A DNA stretch of 6,793 bases from Clostridia bacterium (lineage in GTDB: Bacteria > Bacillota > Clostridia > Christensenellales > UBA1242): the NCBI GenBank assembly GCA_017456465.1, contig JAFTJJ010000106.1, positions 1 through 6,793 of the forward strand, in the 5' to 3' direction. Below, in pieces: positions 5,444 to 6,793 of this stretch; position 1 is the stretch's first letter; each line of letters opens with the position of its first letter. Under the pieces are notes generated by a model. The model saw only the letters and a program-made list of their open reading frames with translations. It had not been told where the DNA came from and ran no database searches. The position numbers were made by a program, and so were the translations under genes.

Positions 5444-5450
5444 TCACTAT

Positions 5451-6793
5451 TTACAAATTCCTTTGATCGTCGCCATCAAAAAAATCTTGTTGATGCTCCC
5501 TTTTGCTTCCAAACCTTCTTGCCCTGCTTTCTTTGTGTCGTTTGTGAATTGCTCCAGCTTGTGCAATCTGTTCTCTTGTGTAAGCTTGTCTTCCACTGTT
5601 TGCTCTGACTTCTGCACATTGAACAAGTTCCCTGTTTGTGCTTCCAACAACAATCATTGCTTTCCTGTCTGCTTTTGCAATCACAAAATCAATTGGCTTG
5701 CAAAGACTGAGAACCACATTCCCTCGCTTGTCAAAAACAGCACATCTTTGATCTGAAATTTTACAGTCATTGCTTGATCTTCCCAAAATTTGAGACAATG
5801 GGATTTCAACATTTATTCCTTTCTCTTCATTTTTCACAATAACAACAATGTTGTCCTCATAACCTTCTTCAACTGACGCATACCTAATTTTTGTAACTCT
5901 TCCGGTCATTCTCTCACCAATATGTTGTTCACAATACATAACACTGCTGATGTCTTCAAAATCCTTTTCAGCTTGATCAACGTCAATTTGCCTTTGGTTT
6001 GCAATGTCAACAATTTTTTCAATAAATCTTGCTGAAATTGGTTTTGTGCCATGAATATGAGCAAGAATATTATATTGTGTAATATAATCTGGCACACGCC
6101 TGATTGGCGATGTCGTGTGACTGTAATGAGGTGATTGCAAAGCATAGTGAGAAATTCTCTCACCCATCCACTCTGCTGGGTCATCGTGCTTCTTTTCTGA
6201 ATATAAATGCTCGCTGTAAACAGCTCTTGACTGCATTTTGATCAAGAACTTATTGATGACCTCTTCATTTGTTGTGTTTCGAATAAGATCAATAAGTGTT
6301 CTTGTCCCCTCAGCTGAAAGATCACCATCAAAGTCAATGCCCAGAATATCAAAAAACTCGCCAGCCCTTTCAACCTTCTTTGGGTTTGGTTCATCATGAA
6401 CACGGAATATATTGTCCAAATTGTTGTCTCGAGCAAACTTGGCAGTTGCTTCATTTGCTGTCACCATAAATGCTTCAATGATTTCATGATAATCCAAATG
6501 AGGAATTGCAGCAATATCAATAACATTTTGAAAGTCGCTGTCAAACACAATATCGCGTTCTTTGTTTGCCACAAAACGAATCATCTTTCTTTGTTCGAAA
6601 CCAACTTTTATTGTTTGTCCAGCATAGAAATTGAGCAACACTTGTTCTTCTGGAGTCAACTCTTCACCATTTGCAATTTTTTCATGCAAAGCAAATTTTG
6701 TAATCCCCTTTCCCTCAAGATTGTCCACAATTTCTTGTGCTTGTTCATAACTATATTTATGCTTACTTTGTATAATAGCATCATAAATTGTGC
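5451..6793 (-). CDS. RNB-family exoribonuclease (RNase R/II type), C-terminal 446 residues, cut by the window edge
   Basis: The frame is open through the right edge, so the start and the N-terminal domains lie outside. The GTG at 6726-6728 is internal, because conserved sequence continues before it (IIQSKHKYSYEQAQEIV), equivalent to the S-x-x-x-x-T-Y-E-E-A-Q segment of RNase R. Further RNB marks are E-A-F-M-V-T-A-N-E-A (about 6444-6473), F-R-V-H-D-E-P-N-P-K-K (about 6372-6404) and Y-S-H-T-T-S-P-I-R-R (about 6096-6125), the nearly invariant Y-x-H-F-T-S-P-I-R-R block. A degenerate S1-like RNA-binding domain follows (GERMTGRVTKI onward) and then a basic tail rich in Arg, Lys and His. The family degrades single-stranded RNA from the 3' end in the cytoplasm. 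The metal-binding Asp cluster is off-window, so activity cannot be judged. The sequence differs from housekeeping RNase R at several places (TSPIRRVPDY for TSPIRRYPDL), so it may be an accessory or phage-borne paralogue. Confidence 0.85.
   Translation of the reverse strand, partial: TIYDAIIQSKHKYSYEQAQEIVDNLEGKGITKFALHEKIANGEELTPEEQVLLNFYAGQTIKVGFEQRKMIRFVANKERDIVFDSDFQNVIDIAAIPHLDYHEIIEAFMVTANEATAKFARDNNLDNIFRVHDEPNPKKVERAGEFFDILGIDFDGDLSAEGTRTLIDLIRNTTNEEVINKFLIKMQSRAVYSEHLYSEKKHDDPAEWMGERISHYALQSPHYSHTTSPIRRVPDYITQYNILAHIHGTKPISARFIEKIVDIANQRQIDVDQAEKDFEDISSVMYCEQHIGERMTGRVTKIRYASVEEGYEDNIVVIVKNEEKGINVEIPLSQILGRSSNDCKISDQRCAVFDKRGNVVLSLCKPIDFVIAKADRKAMIVVGSTNRELVQCAEVRANSGRQAYTREQIAQAGAIHKRHKESRARRFGSKREHQQDFFDGDDQRNL

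Noticed and set aside
5906..6184. 92-residue minus-strand frame inside the exoribonuclease gene
   Set aside because: It is a shadow of the RNB frame, which holds the conserved TSPIRR block over the same bases.
6726..6728. GTG as a true start of the exoribonuclease
   Set aside because: The frame stays open to the right edge and the 21 extra residues match the conserved segment that precedes this point in RNase R.
1..6793. CRISPR array, insertion sequence ends or integrase gene
   Set aside because: I saw no regularly spaced direct repeats of 20-40 bases, no transposase or integrase motifs, and no second copy of the tRNA-like 3' end that would mark a complete element.

Overview
The window looks like a defence or accessory island from a low-GC bacterium, most likely a member of the Bacillota. 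The reasons are the strong AT richness, the strong GGAGG-type ribosome binding sites, intrinsic terminators between genes, and standard stop use (TGA ends two genes while TGG codes Trp elsewhere). No gene in the window fixes the species.

Left part (1-2925). The last codons of an unrecognised plus-strand gene end at 68, and a bidirectional terminator lies at 155-210. Three minus-strand genes then overlap one another. In transcription order they are an HNH nuclease with a C-terminal domain ending in an NCEVF motif (2104-2925), a 75-residue middle component (1893-2120) and a DUF2326-type coiled-coil ABC ATPase (287-1903). This is the architecture of the ABC-three-component (ABC-3C) conflict systems predicted by comparative genomics: an SMC-like sensor or motor ATPase, a small adaptor, and a nuclease effector.

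Middle part (2926-4146). A divergent control region of about 260 bases holds a promoter for each direction and a dyad upstream of the HNH gene. It drives a small P-loop kinase-like gene to the right (3193-3702). A gene-free stretch of 444 bases follows. It holds phased TGATAT motifs, a degenerate tRNA 3' end with CCA (possibly an old integration site), a strong terminator, and a second promoter with a long leader containing another hairpin.

Right part (4147-6793). An AIPR-family (abortive infection phage resistance) gene faces an RNB-family exoribonuclease (RNase R/II type) that runs off the right edge. A near-perfect bidirectional terminator separates the two. These genes are visibly less AT-rich than the left part, so the two halves may have different origins.

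The most interesting content is the compact HNH/middle-component/DUF2326 operon beside an AIPR gene with a long structured leader, the two separated by a tRNA-like scar.
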